The notes beneath the pieces were generated by a model. The model had not been told where the DNA came from. It did no database searches and saw only the letters and a list, made by a program, of their open reading frames with translations. A stretch of 64,000 bases of DNA from Phenylobacterium sp. NIBR 498073 (GTDB taxonomy: Bacteria; Pseudomonadota; Alphaproteobacteria; Caulobacterales; Caulobacteraceae), in contig NZ_CP114599.1 of assembly GCF_027286305.1 (NCBI RefSeq), positions 1,488,001-1,552,000 of the forward strand, in the 5' to 3' direction. Positions 1-7,725 of the stretch are shown here, piece by piece; positions within the stretch are counted from its first letter, which is position 1, and every line of letters starts with the position of its first letter. The position numbers were made by a program, and so were the translations under genes.

Positions 1-693
1 CAGGATCGGCCGGCGGCCGATGTGCAGGCCGATGTTGGCCGGCTTCACGGCGCGGTCATCGAAGGTGTCCAGCTGCGCCAGCTTCATCAGCGCGAGCCGG
101 CCGCCGGTCTCCTGCAGTTCGGTCTTCACGCTGGAGCCGATCACCTGCTCGGGCGGCACGCCGTACACCGGCTCGGCGAAGGCGCGCATGAAGTCGATGC
201 CGCCGCCGGAGACGATGAAGGTCTTGAAGTCGTGGGCGCGAAGATAGGCCAGCAACTCCAACTGCGGCTGGTAGACGACCTGCGGGTAGGGGCGATCGAG
301 CTTGGGGTGCCGGGCGGTGACCAGCCATTGGCGCACCTCGTCCTGGAAGGCCTCGATGCTCATCCCGGCGTGCACGGCGAAGGCGAATTCGAAGATCCCC
401 TGCTTGCCGAGCGCATGGATGGCGGCCCGATCGTGATCCAGGAAGGCCTTGAACGGCTGGCGCTGGGCCAGCGACGGGTCGGCCGCGGCCATGGCGGCGG
501 CGCGGTCGAAGGCGAACAGCACCTGCACCTGCAGCGGCTGCTCGCACCAGAGGGTGCCGTCGTTGTCGAAGACCGCGATCCGTTCGGGGGCGGGCACGAA
601 GTCGGAGCTGTTCTTGTCGGTGGTCGCGGCCACGAAGTCGAGGATGGCGCGGCGCGCGGGGCCGTCGGTCCAGGATGACAGGGCTTGGGTCAC
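1..693 (-). CDS. HAD-family hydrolase/phosphatase, 3' end cut by window
   Basis: The reading frame runs off the left edge of the window, so only the N-terminal 231 residues are seen. The HAD motif I is clear as VFDNDGTLW, with the nucleophile Asp43 and acid/base Asp45, and a motif II-like FIVSGGG follows in the middle. HAD phosphatases hydrolyse small phosphorylated compounds in the cytoplasm, and this one resembles the stand-alone haloacid-dehalogenase-like phosphatases; its substrate cannot be told. The start is a GTG at 693 with a GGAGG ribosome binding site about seven bases upstream; there is no good in-frame ATG near it. Confidence 0.8.
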   Translation of the reverse strand, partial: MTQALSSWTDGPARRAILDFVAATTDKNSSDFVPAPERIAVFDNDGTLWCEQPLQVQVLFAFDRAAAMAAADPSLAQRQPFKAFLDHDRAAIHALGKQGIFEFAFAVHAGMSIEAFQDEVRQWLVTARHPKLDRPYPQVVYQPQLELLAYLRAHDFKTFIVSGGGIDFMRAFAEPVYGVPPEQVIGSSVKTELQETGGRLALMKLAQLDTFDDRAVKPANIGLHIGRRPIL

Positions 694-849
694 GGCGGCC
701 TCCGATGAGCCGCCAGCTTCGCGTGGGGTTTCCTGAGCGCCTATCGGGGGTTTCCCGCGGAGGGGGGCCGTCAACGCCCCCTTAAGCTGCCCGCCGCCAG
801 GATGGGCGAGCCCCTGCGCGACGGGGGTCTTGCGACCTGGGAGGTCGGC

Positions 850-1233
850 ATGTCGGTGACCCGGACGTCCAGCGTGCGGCGGTCCCACGACCATTTCGAG
901 CCCGACGGCTCGCTCGACCCACAGGCCCAGAAGCGGCTGCGCGGGCATATCGAGCAGATCGACTACACGGCCTACGCCTCGAACCGCGAGGTGATCGGCC
1001 AGATGCTCGGCCAGGCCGACGCGGCCAAGTTTCAGAAACTGGCGGTCGCCGCGGCCCTGGCCCGCAGCCAGTGGGTGGCCCAGGCGCTGGCGCTGAGCGA
1101 GACCCCGCGTCCGCTGACCGCGCAGGAGACCGAGCGGCTCGCCGCGCTGCGCAGCGCCTATGAGGAGCTGACCGAGGCCTACGAGGCCATGCGCCGGATG
1201 GTCGAGCGCGGCTATCTGACGTTCCCGGCCTAG
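850..1233 (+). CDS. Small hypothetical protein, alpha-helical
   Basis: This 127-residue protein is not recognised. It is charged, rich in Ala, Glu and Arg and predicted by eye to be mostly helical, with no signal peptide or membrane segment. The ATG at 850 is preferred over one at 802 because GGGAGG lies six bases before it; the longer form would add 16 residues (MGEPLRDGG...). Its TAG stop overlaps the TAG stop of the convergent MocR gene through a shared CTAG. It may be a lineage-specific conserved protein, but nothing in its sequence suggests a function. Confidence 0.65.
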   Translation: MSVTRTSSVRRSHDHFEPDGSLDPQAQKRLRGHIEQIDYTAYASNREVIGQMLGQADAAKFQKLAVAAALARSQWVAQALALSETPRPLTAQETERLAALRSAYEELTEAYEAMRRMVERGYLTFPA

Positions 1234-2597
1234 ACCACCATCCGGCCGGCCGGTTCGCCGCTGAGGATCGCGGCGACGCCGCGCAGGGCCTGGGCGAGCA
1301 CCGATTGTTTGGCCGGGCCGCCCAGCGAGATGCGCAGACCCGCGCGGGCGCCCGGCGTGGTCGCGAAGGCGTCGGCGGTGACCAGCGAGAGGCCGCGGCT
1401 CTGGGCGGTGTCGCGCAGCCGCTCGCCCGGCCAGTGGTCCGGCGTGTCCAGCCAGATGTGGATGGCTTCGGGCGAGCCCTGGGCGGCGGGCAGGATCTGG
1501 CGGGCCAGGGCCTGGCGCTCGACCGCCTCGGCGCGGACGGCGGCCAGCACCTTGTCGGCGGTTCCCTCGCGGATCCAGGCGGTGACGATGGCAGCGCCCA
1601 GCGGAGCCGGCATCAGGGTGGTGGCGCGCAGGGCCTCGGCCAGGCGCTGGGCGGCGGAGAGGTCGGGCGCGGCGACATAGGCGATGCGCAGGCCGGGCGA
1701 GAGCGCCTTGGCCGTGGTGGCCAGGCGCCAGACCAGTTCCGGGGCGAAGGCGGCGACGGCGGGCAGGGGCGTGGACGGCAACCGCCCGTAAGCGTCGTCC
1801 TCGATGATCGGAACCTTGGCGGCGCGGGCGACGGCGGCGATCTCGCGGCGTCGGCCCTCGCCCATGGTGGCGGCGGTTGGGTTCTGATGGGTGGGAATGC
1901 AGTAGATCGCCCGCGGCGCGTGCTCGGCGCAGAGGCGGGCCAGCGACTCCGGATCGAAGCCCTCGTCGTCGACCGGGCAGGCGACCAGGCGCAGGCCCAG
2001 CAGGGCGGCGACCGAACGGACGCCAGGAAAGGTCAGCGGCTCGACGATGACCGCGTCGCCGCGGCGGGCGAGCATGGCGAGGATGGCGGCCAGCGCCGCT
2101 TGGGCGCCGGGCGTGACCACCACGCGATCCGGCGACACCTCGCCTTGCCCTGGCGCGAGCCAGACGGCGCCGGCCGCGCGCTGGGCCAGCGAGCCGCCGG
2201 GCGGGTGATAGGCCATCAGCGCCTGCGGGTCGGTGCGGTCGAGCACCGCGCCGGCGGTCTCCTTCAGGAGTTTACCGAGGTTGAGTCCCTTGGGCGGCGG
2301 CGGCAGGTTCATCGACAGGTCGACGAGGCCGGCCTCGTCCTCGGCGGCGCGGCCGGCGACGTAGGTGCCGCGGCCGACCGCGCCCTCGACCAGCCCGCGG
2401 GCGCGGGCGGCGGCGTAGGCGCGGGTGACGGTGGTGAAGTCGACGCCGAGCGCGGCGGCCACGGCGCGCTGGGGCGGCAACTGCTCGCCGGCCTGCAACT
2501 CGCCGTCGGCGATCGCAGCTTCCAGCGCGCGCAGGATGGCCAGGTAGATCGGGCCGCCGCCGCGGTCGACGCGCCGCAGCCAGAGGGTCGCAGGCAT
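1230..2597 (-). CDS. MocR/PdxR-type regulator (GntR wHTH fused to aminotransferase-like domain)
   Basis: The 455-residue protein has the MocR architecture: an N-terminal GntR winged helix (about residues 15-80, including LPPQRAVAAALGVDFTTV) joined to a fold-type I aminotransferase-like domain (about 100-445). The expected pyridoxal-phosphate lysine is Lys297 in TTAKALSPG, and the NPTAAT and IEDDAYG motifs of the PLP pocket are present. MocR proteins use PLP or amino-acid adducts as effectors and often control vitamin B6, GABA or transport genes. It is divergent from a DUF983 membrane protein gene across an AT-rich 81-bp spacer with repeated CATACA/TTGTATG-like words, so it probably regulates itself and that gene. 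Confidence 0.88.
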   Translation of the reverse strand: MPATLWLRRVDRGGGPIYLAILRALEAAIADGELQAGEQLPPQRAVAAALGVDFTTVTRAYAAARARGLVEGAVGRGTYVAGRAAEDEAGLVDLSMNLPPPPKGLNLGKLLKETAGAVLDRTDPQALMAYHPPGGSLAQRAAGAVWLAPGQGEVSPDRVVVTPGAQAALAAILAMLARRGDAVIVEPLTFPGVRSVAALLGLRLVACPVDDEGFDPESLARLCAEHAPRAIYCIPTHQNPTAATMGEGRRREIAAVARAAKVPIIEDDAYGRLPSTPLPAVAAFAPELVWRLATTAKALSPGLRIAYVAAPDLSAAQRLAEALRATTLMPAPLGAAIVTAWIREGTADKVLAAVRAEAVERQALARQILPAAQGSPEAIHIWLDTPDHWPGERLRDTAQSRGLSLVTADAFATTPGARAGLRISLGGPAKQSVLAQALRGVAAILSGEPAGRMVV

Positions 2598-2620
2598 GCT
2601 TGCTATCCCGCCTCAAAATC

Positions 2621-2668
2621 CATACATTGATATACAATTGTAGGCATCAATGCAACGATTGTATGCAG
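2621..2668. promoter_or_regulatory. Candidate MocR operator between divergent genes
   Basis: The spacer holds TACAATTGTA, a perfect 10-bp palindrome at 2633-2642, flanked by CATACATT at 2621-2628 and by ATTGTATG at 2658-2665, an approximate inverted pair. The segment is much more AT-rich than its surroundings. Placement between a GntR/MocR gene and its divergent neighbour is typical for such operators. Binding is inferred. Confidence 0.45.
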
Positions 2669-2678
2669 GGACCTGGAC

Positions 2679-3119
2679 ATGGCCGACGCCAACCAAACCT
2701 ATGACCCGCCGCTGCCGATCATCTCGGGCCTGACCTGCCGGTGCCCCCGCTGCGGCAAGGGCAAGCTGTTCAGCGGCTTCCTGAAGATGGCCCCGAGCTG
2801 CGAGGCCTGCGGGCTGGATTTCTCGTTCGCCGATCCCGCGGACGGCCCGGCCTTCTTCGTGATGACCGCCATCGGCATGATCGTCATCGCGGTCTTCACC
2901 TGGGTCGAGGTGGCCTATCACCCGCCGATGTGGGTCCACATGGTGACGGTGTTCCCGGCGCTGATCATCGGCTGCCTGGGTACGCTGCGGCCGGTGAAGG
3001 CCTGGCTCGTCGCCTCGCAGTTCTTCCACAAGGCCGAGGAGGCGCGGTTCTCCAGCCTCGGCGGCCACGGCGAGGGCGGCTTCGGCCTGCGCGGCAAGGC
3101 TCGCGACCGGGCGGCGTAA
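2679..3119 (+). CDS. DUF983 family membrane protein
   Basis: The 146-residue protein carries a zinc-ribbon-like cysteine set near the N terminus (Cys20, Cys22, Cys25, then Cys41 and Cys44 in SCEACG) followed by two hydrophobic segments at about residues 57-80 and 84-105. This is the layout of the DUF983 family, inner-membrane proteins of unknown function that are common in alphaproteobacteria. The family pattern with GPAFF after the ribbon is present. It starts 81 bp from the MocR regulator on the other strand, which suggests PLP- or amino-acid-linked control. No catalytic role can be assigned. Confidence 0.85.
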   Translation: MADANQTYDPPLPIISGLTCRCPRCGKGKLFSGFLKMAPSCEACGLDFSFADPADGPAFFVMTAIGMIVIAVFTWVEVAYHPPMWVHMVTVFPALIIGCLGTLRPVKAWLVASQFFHKAEEARFSSLGGHGEGGFGLRGKARDRAA

Positions 3120-3183
3120 TCAGGTCGATTTCGACCCCAGGTAGGGTGTTCTCGGCGCCACGCTTCCGCATTTTGTGGTGGCA

Positions 3184-3350
3184 GTTCCGCCTGCGGAACA
3201 ACTGCGACAAGAATGTTAATTGGATGGACTCATTGCGTCCGTCATAAAGGCGCCATCGTTTCGACGCGGCGCCGACGATGGCGACGAGGTCCGCCTGTGG
3301 GGACAGGCTAGAAGGGCGCTTCCGGTCTTGGCCGGAAGCGCCCTTTTCTT
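3184..3350 (+). ncRNA. Candidate structured small RNA ending in a strong terminator
   Basis: The 240-bp gap after the DUF983 gene contains a run of hairpins on the plus strand: GTTCCGC/GCGGAAC (3184-3199), CGCCATCGT/ACGATGGCG (3251-3283), CCTGT/ACAGG (about 3294-3307) and then a perfect GC-rich terminator stem with a T tract (3312-3350). No convincing coding frame crosses it. The terminator lies 190 bases from the stop of the DUF983 gene, further than usual for its own terminator. A processed 3' UTR or independent small RNA fits, but no clear promoter was identified. Confidence 0.3.
3312..3350 (+). terminator. Rho-independent terminator
   Basis: The stem AAGGGCGCTTCCGG pairs with CCGGAAGCGCCCTTT around a six-base loop and is followed on the plus strand by TTTTCTTT. 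The T tract is only on this strand, so it ends rightward transcription from the DUF983 gene or from a small RNA in the gap. Confidence 0.85.
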
Positions 3351-3359
3351 TGCGCGGCC

Positions 3360-3722
3360 TCAGAAGATGACGTGCTCGTGGCCCCACCAGAGCGGCGAGC
3401 GCGAGAGGTCGATGAACCGCTTTTCGTCCTCCAGCAGCAACGCCCCGGCCTCCCGCGCGGCCTGCGGTTCGGCGCTCGCCATGTCCTCGAAACTGTCCCA
3501 CCAGAGCTGGGCGACGCCGTCGAAGCCCTCCGGCCCGCCACGGACGTCGCGCAGGGCGGCCGAAGCCTCCAGCGGCAGGCTGTGCAACTGCACGTAGCGC
3601 CGTATGCGCAAGGCGTCGCGGACGCTGGCCACCAGCGGGGCGTGGACGCCCAGCCAGTAATCCTGGAACTGTTCGCGGGTCAGTTCAGGGCGGCGGACGA
3701 GGGCGAAGGTGAGCTTGATCAT
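3360..3722 (-). CDS. EthD domain-containing protein
   Basis: The 120-residue protein begins MIKLTFALVRRPELTREQF and continues with DYWLGVHAPLV, the pattern of EthD-like dimeric alpha-beta barrel proteins. The EthD family is linked to degradative pathways (first seen with ethyl tert-butyl ether oxidation), but individual members rarely have a known reaction. Its ATG overlaps the stop codon of the upstream dienelactone hydrolase gene (ATGA), so the two are translationally coupled. A much longer open frame extends upstream, but that extension only shadows the hydrolase gene in another frame. Confidence 0.8.
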   Translation of the reverse strand: MIKLTFALVRRPELTREQFQDYWLGVHAPLVASVRDALRIRRYVQLHSLPLEASAALRDVRGGPEGFDGVAQLWWDSFEDMASAEPQAAREAGALLLEDEKRFIDLSRSPLWWGHEHVIF

Positions 3723-4441
3723 CAGGCCAGCACCTCGCCGAGGAAGCCGGCCATGGCGGTCCAGGCCCGGTGCGCGGTGGCCTCGTGATACTCGATGCCC
3801 ATGTCCGGCATATTCGCGCCGGGGTTCATGAATGCGTGCTTGGCGCCGCCGAAGGCGTGGATCTGCCAGTCGGCGCGGGCGGCGGTCAGCTCCTGGCCCA
3901 GCGCGACGACGTCGGCCGGCGGGACCATCGGATCGTCCCAGCCATGATAGGCCGCGACCTTGACAGCCATCGGGTTGACGGTCGGCAGGCCGGGCGGGGT
4001 GAACAGGCCGTGGAAGCTGGCCACGCCTTTCAGCGGGGCGCCGGCGCGGGCGAGGTCGAGCACGCAGAGCCCGCCGAAGCAGAAGCCGATCGCCGCCAGC
4101 CGATCGGCGCGAAGTTCGGGCAAGGCGGCGACCACCTCGACCACATGCAGCAGCCGCCGGCGCAGCTCGGCCCGGTCCTGGACCAGCGGCGTCATCAGCG
4201 CCTCGCACTCGGCCGGGGTCGAACCGCGCCTGCCCTTGCCGTACAGGTCGACGCAGAAGGCGCCGTAGCCGAGGCCGGCAAGGCGGTGGGCGAACTGCTC
4301 CTGGCCCTCGGAACGGCCTTCCCAGCCGTGGAACACCAGCACGCCCGGCAGGGGCTCGCGGGCGCCGTCGGGCAGGACCAGCGCCCCGTCGTGCAGCGCT
4401 TCGCCGCGATGATACTCGATGGTGCGGATGTGGCTTTCCAT
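3722..4441 (-). CDS. Dienelactone hydrolase family protein
   Basis: The 239-residue alpha/beta hydrolase has the dienelactone hydrolase signature: nucleophile cysteine in GFCFGG, an acid aspartate in YHGWDDPMVP, and the histidine in GGAKHAFMNPG. The family hydrolyses lactones such as dienelactone in chloroaromatic degradation, although many chromosomal members act on other esters. It is the first gene of a two-gene unit with the EthD protein, sharing ATGA. The start at 4441 follows GGGAGA. No signal peptide is seen, so it should be cytoplasmic. The true substrate is unknown. Confidence 0.87.
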   Translation of the reverse strand: MESHIRTIEYHRGEALHDGALVLPDGAREPLPGVLVFHGWEGRSEGQEQFAHRLAGLGYGAFCVDLYGKGRRGSTPAECEALMTPLVQDRAELRRRLLHVVEVVAALPELRADRLAAIGFCFGGLCVLDLARAGAPLKGVASFHGLFTPPGLPTVNPMAVKVAAYHGWDDPMVPPADVVALGQELTAARADWQIHAFGGAKHAFMNPGANMPDMGIEYHEATAHRAWTAMAGFLGEVLA

Positions 4442-4576
4442 GCCCGGCGTCTCCCTTTGCAGCGACGCTAGGCGTGGGACGGCCGGTTTCGCAAGGCGCG
4501 CGCTGCGTTACCTGGCGGGTAATCGCGCGGCCGTCGGGCGGCCGGCAAGGTGGGGGCGTCAACAAGGAGCTGACCC

Positions 4577-4939
4577 ATGACCACCGCCGCAGACATCGCC
4601 GAAATCTACATCGCCGCCTGGAACGAGACCGACGTCGCCGCCCGCCGGGCGATGATCGCCGACACCTGGACCGGCGACGCGGTCTATGTCGACCCGATGG
4701 CCGCCGTCGAAGGCCACGCCGGGGTCGACGCCCTGATCGCCGGGGTGCAGGAGCGTTTTCCCGGCTTCCGCTTCGCCCTGATTGGCGAGCCGGACGGGCA
4801 TGGCGAGCACGTGCGCTTTTCGTGGGGCCTGGGCCCGGACGGCGCGGCCGATGCGCCCATCAAGGGCACCGACTACGTGCGCGTCGAGGACGGGCGGCTG
4901 AAGACCGTCACCGGCTTCCTGGACCAGCTCCCCGGCTGA
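4577..4939 (+). CDS. SnoaL/NTF2-like protein
   Basis: The 120-residue protein reads as a single NTF2-like cone fold: an N-terminal helix (IAEIYIAAWNETDVAARRAM), then W-T-G-D-A-V-Y-V-D-P and VEGHAGVDALIAGVQERFPGF. Such SnoaL-like proteins act as small isomerases, cyclases or uncharacterised ligand binders. AGGAG lies seven bases before the ATG. It is divergent from the dienelactone hydrolase/EthD pair across 135 bp and may belong to the same function. No catalytic pair can be assigned with confidence. Confidence 0.75.
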   Translation: MTTAADIAEIYIAAWNETDVAARRAMIADTWTGDAVYVDPMAAVEGHAGVDALIAGVQERFPGFRFALIGEPDGHGEHVRFSWGLGPDGAADAPIKGTDYVRVEDGRLKTVTGFLDQLPG

Positions 4940-5295
4940 GCTGCGGGCCGCGCGTCACCCAGCTTTGGGCGACGTGCGGTCAAGCATTCGCCTGTCGAAA
5001 TCCAGCGTATGATGAATGAGTGGGTATCGTTGAGTTCTGTAGGTCTCAATTCTGCCTTTATTGGCGGCAGATCGCGGATGCGAAGATTGTTTCAGGATTG
5101 AGTAAATTCTGAAGTTGGCCCTATCAGGCTTTGACCTGATATGGGCTATCGGGGCGTGCGGCGCCAAAATGACTGCGCTGGGCGTGTCCAGCAACGCTTC
5201 GAGCGTCGATTTGTGAGGTTGTCCAGCTCGACCCGGTCCATCCGGGCAGTCTGCGGACTGAGCGCCAAAACACCTGACAATGAGAGGGGACACAG
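4940..5295. other. Non-coding gap upstream of the outer-membrane protein gene
   Basis: These 356 bases hold no convincing gene. The middle part (about 5000-5150) is AT-richer than the window average and contains an inverted pair ATCAGG/CCTGAT at 5123-5140 with a six-base spacer. A GAGAGGGGA Shine-Dalgarno element lies just before the ATG at 5296. The gap probably carries the promoter and 5' UTR of the outer-membrane protein gene. Confidence 0.5.
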
Positions 5296-6060
5296 ATGAC
5301 TCTCAAATTCGCGTTGGCGGCGGCCTCGTGCGCTAGCCTCCTCGTTCCAGCCTCCGCCCTGGCTCAAGACGTCCACGATTGGACCGGCTTCTACATCGGC
5401 GGCAATCTCGGGGCCAGTTGGGGCGACAGCTCCATCAAGACCAAGGTCGAGCCCGGACGCGGCGCGATCGTGATCCCGCCCGGCGACTTGACGGTGATCA
5501 ACAGAACGGATCCCGATGACAGCAACGACACCGGCTTCACCGGCGGAATCCAGGGCGGATACAATTACCAGTCTGGCAACTGGGTGTTCGGGTTGGAGAC
5601 CGACGTCGGCTGGATGGACATCGGGCAGGATCGGTCCAATACCTTCACCTCGCCGCTCCTGATCAGCCCGCCGATCACTGCGACCATCAAGCAGGAGGTC
5701 AGCACCGACTGGGCTTGGACGCTCCGCCCGCGCATCGGCTACGCGACCGGCCCCTACCTGATCTACGGAACCGCCGGTCTGGCGGTGTCGAAGGTCAAGG
5801 TGTCCGCCAGCTATGTCGACACCCGGCTTCCGGCCAACAGCGGCAGCTTCAGCGACAGCGACACCAAGACCGGCTGGGCGGCGGGGATCGGCGGCGCCTA
5901 TGCCTTCAGCGACAACATGTCGGCCCGCGCCGAGTGGCTCTATACCGACTTCGGCGATGTGAGGGCCTCCTGGGTCACGCCGAACGGCTTCGCCGCCTTC
6001 ACGACCGAGGGCGACACCCGCGCCAACCTTCTGCGGGTCGGCATCGACTACAAGTTTTAG
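5296..6060 (+). CDS. Outer-membrane beta-barrel protein (Omp25/OmpA-like)
   Basis: The 254-residue protein starts with a cleavable signal peptide ending ASALAQ and then WTGFYIGGNLGASWG, the typical first strand of alphaproteobacterial Omp25/Omp31-type porin-family barrels. Alternating hydrophobic strands follow, including GYNYQSGNWVFGLETDVGW and GWAAGIGGAYAFSDNMSARAEWLYTD, and it ends GIDYKF with the C-terminal aromatic needed for outer-membrane assembly. An eight-stranded barrel is likely. The role is structural or in surface interaction; a transport function is not shown. Confidence 0.88.
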   Translation: MTLKFALAAASCASLLVPASALAQDVHDWTGFYIGGNLGASWGDSSIKTKVEPGRGAIVIPPGDLTVINRTDPDDSNDTGFTGGIQGGYNYQSGNWVFGLETDVGWMDIGQDRSNTFTSPLLISPPITATIKQEVSTDWAWTLRPRIGYATGPYLIYGTAGLAVSKVKVSASYVDTRLPANSGSFSDSDTKTGWAAGIGGAYAFSDNMSARAEWLYTDFGDVRASWVTPNGFAAFTTEGDTRANLLRVGIDYKF

Positions 6061-6066
6061 CCGAAG

Positions 6067-6095
6067 GCGGCCGGCGTCTCGGGGGCGCCGGCCGC
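6067..6095 (+). terminator. Terminator-like hairpin
   Basis: GCGGCCGGCG pairs perfectly with CGCCGGCCGC a few bases after the stop of the outer-membrane protein gene. There is no T tract, so termination may be partial or the stem may protect the mRNA 3' end before the dodecin gene. Confidence 0.5.
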
Positions 6096-6148
6096 AACCA
6101 GCCCGCCGCGCGGTCCGTTCTCCCTTCAAAGACAAAGGGAGGCCCGCC

Positions 6149-6358
6149 ATGGCCGACGACAATGTCTACAAGATCCTGGAGCTGGCCGGCTCGTCGGCCA
6201 AAAGCGTCGATGACGCCATCCAGACGGCGATCACCAAGGCCAGCGCCACGGTCCGCAACATCCGCTGGTTCGAGGTGATCCAGGTGCGCGGCCATGTGGA
6301 GGGCGGCAAGGTCGCCCACTACCAGGTGCTGCTGAAGGTCGGCTTTACGCTGGAGTAG
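6149..6358 (+). CDS. Dodecin
   Basis: The 69-residue sequence matches dodecin: VYKILELAGSS, then DDAIQTAITKASATVRNIRWFEV and a final beta-hairpin in YQVLLKVGFTLE. Dodecins form dodecameric flavin-binding shells that store and protect riboflavin or FMN in the cytoplasm; the tryptophan in IRWFEV is the flavin-stacking residue. GGGAGG precedes the ATG. The last 14 bases overlap the end of the convergent DsbA-like gene. Confidence 0.93.
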   Translation: MADDNVYKILELAGSSAKSVDDAIQTAITKASATVRNIRWFEVIQVRGHVEGGKVAHYQVLLKVGFTLE

Positions 6359-6998
6359 GCGCGTCCGGCTCGGTCCCCAGCCACTGGTGAAGGACCGTGA
6401 GTACGGCGGGCGCCGGCTGATAGCCGCGGTTGACGATGCCGAAGTGGCCTTCCTCGTTCGGGCCGCCGACCAGGGTCGGGAAACCGGTCACGCCGGCGCG
6501 CTGGGCGGTGGCGTAGTCGTTCCAGGTCTCGTGCTTGAGGTCGTCGGTCTCGAAGTCGGCGAGGAAGGCGTCGCGGTCGACGCCGAACTCGGCGGCGAGC
6601 TCGGCGAGCACCTGGGCCTGGGTGACGTCCTGGCCCTCGGCGTAAAAGGCGTGATGCAGGCGGGCCAGGAACAGCACGGCCTTTTCGCCGTCTTCGCGCC
6701 GGACGCGGACCACGGCGCGGGCGGCCGGATCGGTGTCGTAGAGGAACCCCGGCCGGTCGAGCACGGCGTCGTCGAACGGCAGCCCGGTCGCCTCGTGGAC
6801 GTGCTCCCAATGGATCTTCAGCTCGGTCTTGGCCTGCTCGGTGGTCGGCTTGTCGTTGCCGGGGCGCAGGCCGCCCATCACCAGCTGAATCGGCAGGGCG
6901 CGGCCGAAGGTGCGCCGGATCTGCGCGATCACCGGCGAGAAGCCGTAGCACCACGAGCACATGGGGTCGGCGAAGTAGATCAGGCGGGGGGTCTGCAT
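6345..6998 (-). CDS. DsbA family thioredoxin-fold protein
   Basis: The 217-residue protein begins IYFADPMCSWCYGFSPVI, with an active-site CSWC near residue 14, and has the helical insertion of the DsbA/FrnE superfamily. The late cis-proline region reads GVTGFPTLV. It lacks a signal peptide, so it belongs to the cytoplasmic DsbA-like oxidoreductases rather than the periplasmic DsbA. Members act in thiol-disulfide exchange or as isomerase-like proteins. The gene converges on and overlaps dodecin by 14 bp. GAGGA before the ATG supports the start. Confidence 0.82.
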   Translation of the reverse strand: MQTPRLIYFADPMCSWCYGFSPVIAQIRRTFGRALPIQLVMGGLRPGNDKPTTEQAKTELKIHWEHVHEATGLPFDDAVLDRPGFLYDTDPAARAVVRVRREDGEKAVLFLARLHHAFYAEGQDVTQAQVLAELAAEFGVDRDAFLADFETDDLKHETWNDYATAQRAGVTGFPTLVGGPNEEGHFGIVNRGYQPAPAVLTVLHQWLGTEPDAPTPA

Positions 6999-7156
6999 GG
7001 CGGCGTCCTCTCGTCTGGCCTATGTAATGTGCACGGACCGCCTGGGCGAGCCGCTTGGAGACCACGATCCTTGAAGGCCTGAACGCGCACGTTTCGCGAA
7101 CCGCCTGCAAGCGCGCCTGCGCGGCGCGCACCGATCCCTCCTGACCGGACCTTCAG

Positions 7157-7657
7157 ATGATTCATATCCGCCCTGCGCGCACCGACGAGATCGAACGCGT
7201 GCGCGAAATCGAGCGTGTTTCGGCGACCCGCTTTCTCGGCACGGACCGCGCCTGGCTGGCCCAGGACGAGCCGACCGACGCCAGGACCCTGGCCGAACGG
7301 ATCGGGTCGGGCGGGCTGCTGGTCGCCACGGAGGCCGATGGGCCGATCGCCTTCGTGATGTTCCGGCCGGTCGAGGGCTGCGCCTATGTCGAGCAGATCG
7401 ACGTGCTTCCCAGCCATGCGCGGCGCGGGATTGGCGCTGCGCTGCTGGCGGCGGTGGCGGGGCTGGCGCGGGCGAGGGGCTGGCCGGCCCTGACGCTGTC
7501 GACCTTCAAGGACGTGCCGTTCAACGCGCCGTACTACGCGCGGCTGGGCTTCGAGCCGGTCGAGCACCCGACGCCGGGCCTGGCGAAGATCCGCGCTGAA
7601 CACGAAGCGCGCGGCCTCGACGAGACCGCGCGCGTGTTCATGCAACGAAGGGTGTGA
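7157..7657 (+). CDS. GNAT family N-acetyltransferase
   Basis: The 166-residue protein follows the GNAT fold: IHIRPARTDEIERVREIE at the N terminus, the acetyl-CoA loop in VLPSHARRGIGAALL (motif A, RRGIGA), and YYARLGFEPV near the end. These enzymes transfer an acetyl group from acetyl-CoA to an amine on a small molecule, antibiotic or protein; the acceptor here is unknown. It stands alone, followed by a hairpin shared with the convergent azoreductase gene. Confidence 0.87.
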   Translation: MIHIRPARTDEIERVREIERVSATRFLGTDRAWLAQDEPTDARTLAERIGSGGLLVATEADGPIAFVMFRPVEGCAYVEQIDVLPSHARRGIGAALLAAVAGLARARGWPALTLSTFKDVPFNAPYYARLGFEPVEHPTPGLAKIRAEHEARGLDETARVFMQRRV

Positions 7658-7660
7658 CGG

Positions 7661-7698
7661 GGAGGACCGCCCATCTGGGCCGATGGGGGCGGTCCTCC
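7661..7698. terminator. Bidirectional terminator-like hairpin
   Basis: GGAGGACCGCCC at 7661-7672 pairs perfectly with GGGCGGTCCTCC at 7687-7698, between the 3' ends of the convergent acetyltransferase and azoreductase genes. T tracts are short on both sides. Confidence 0.55.
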
Positions 7699-7725
7699 TC
7701 CGTCTCGGCGCGAACGCCGATGACG

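Noticed and set aside
3184..3225. Possible EcfG-type promoter in the gap (GGAAC near 3195)
   Set aside because: No CGTT follows at 16 or 17 bases.
4955..5293. Minus-strand frame in the gap before the outer-membrane protein gene
   Set aside because: Random-looking composition, and it covers the likely promoter of the next gene.
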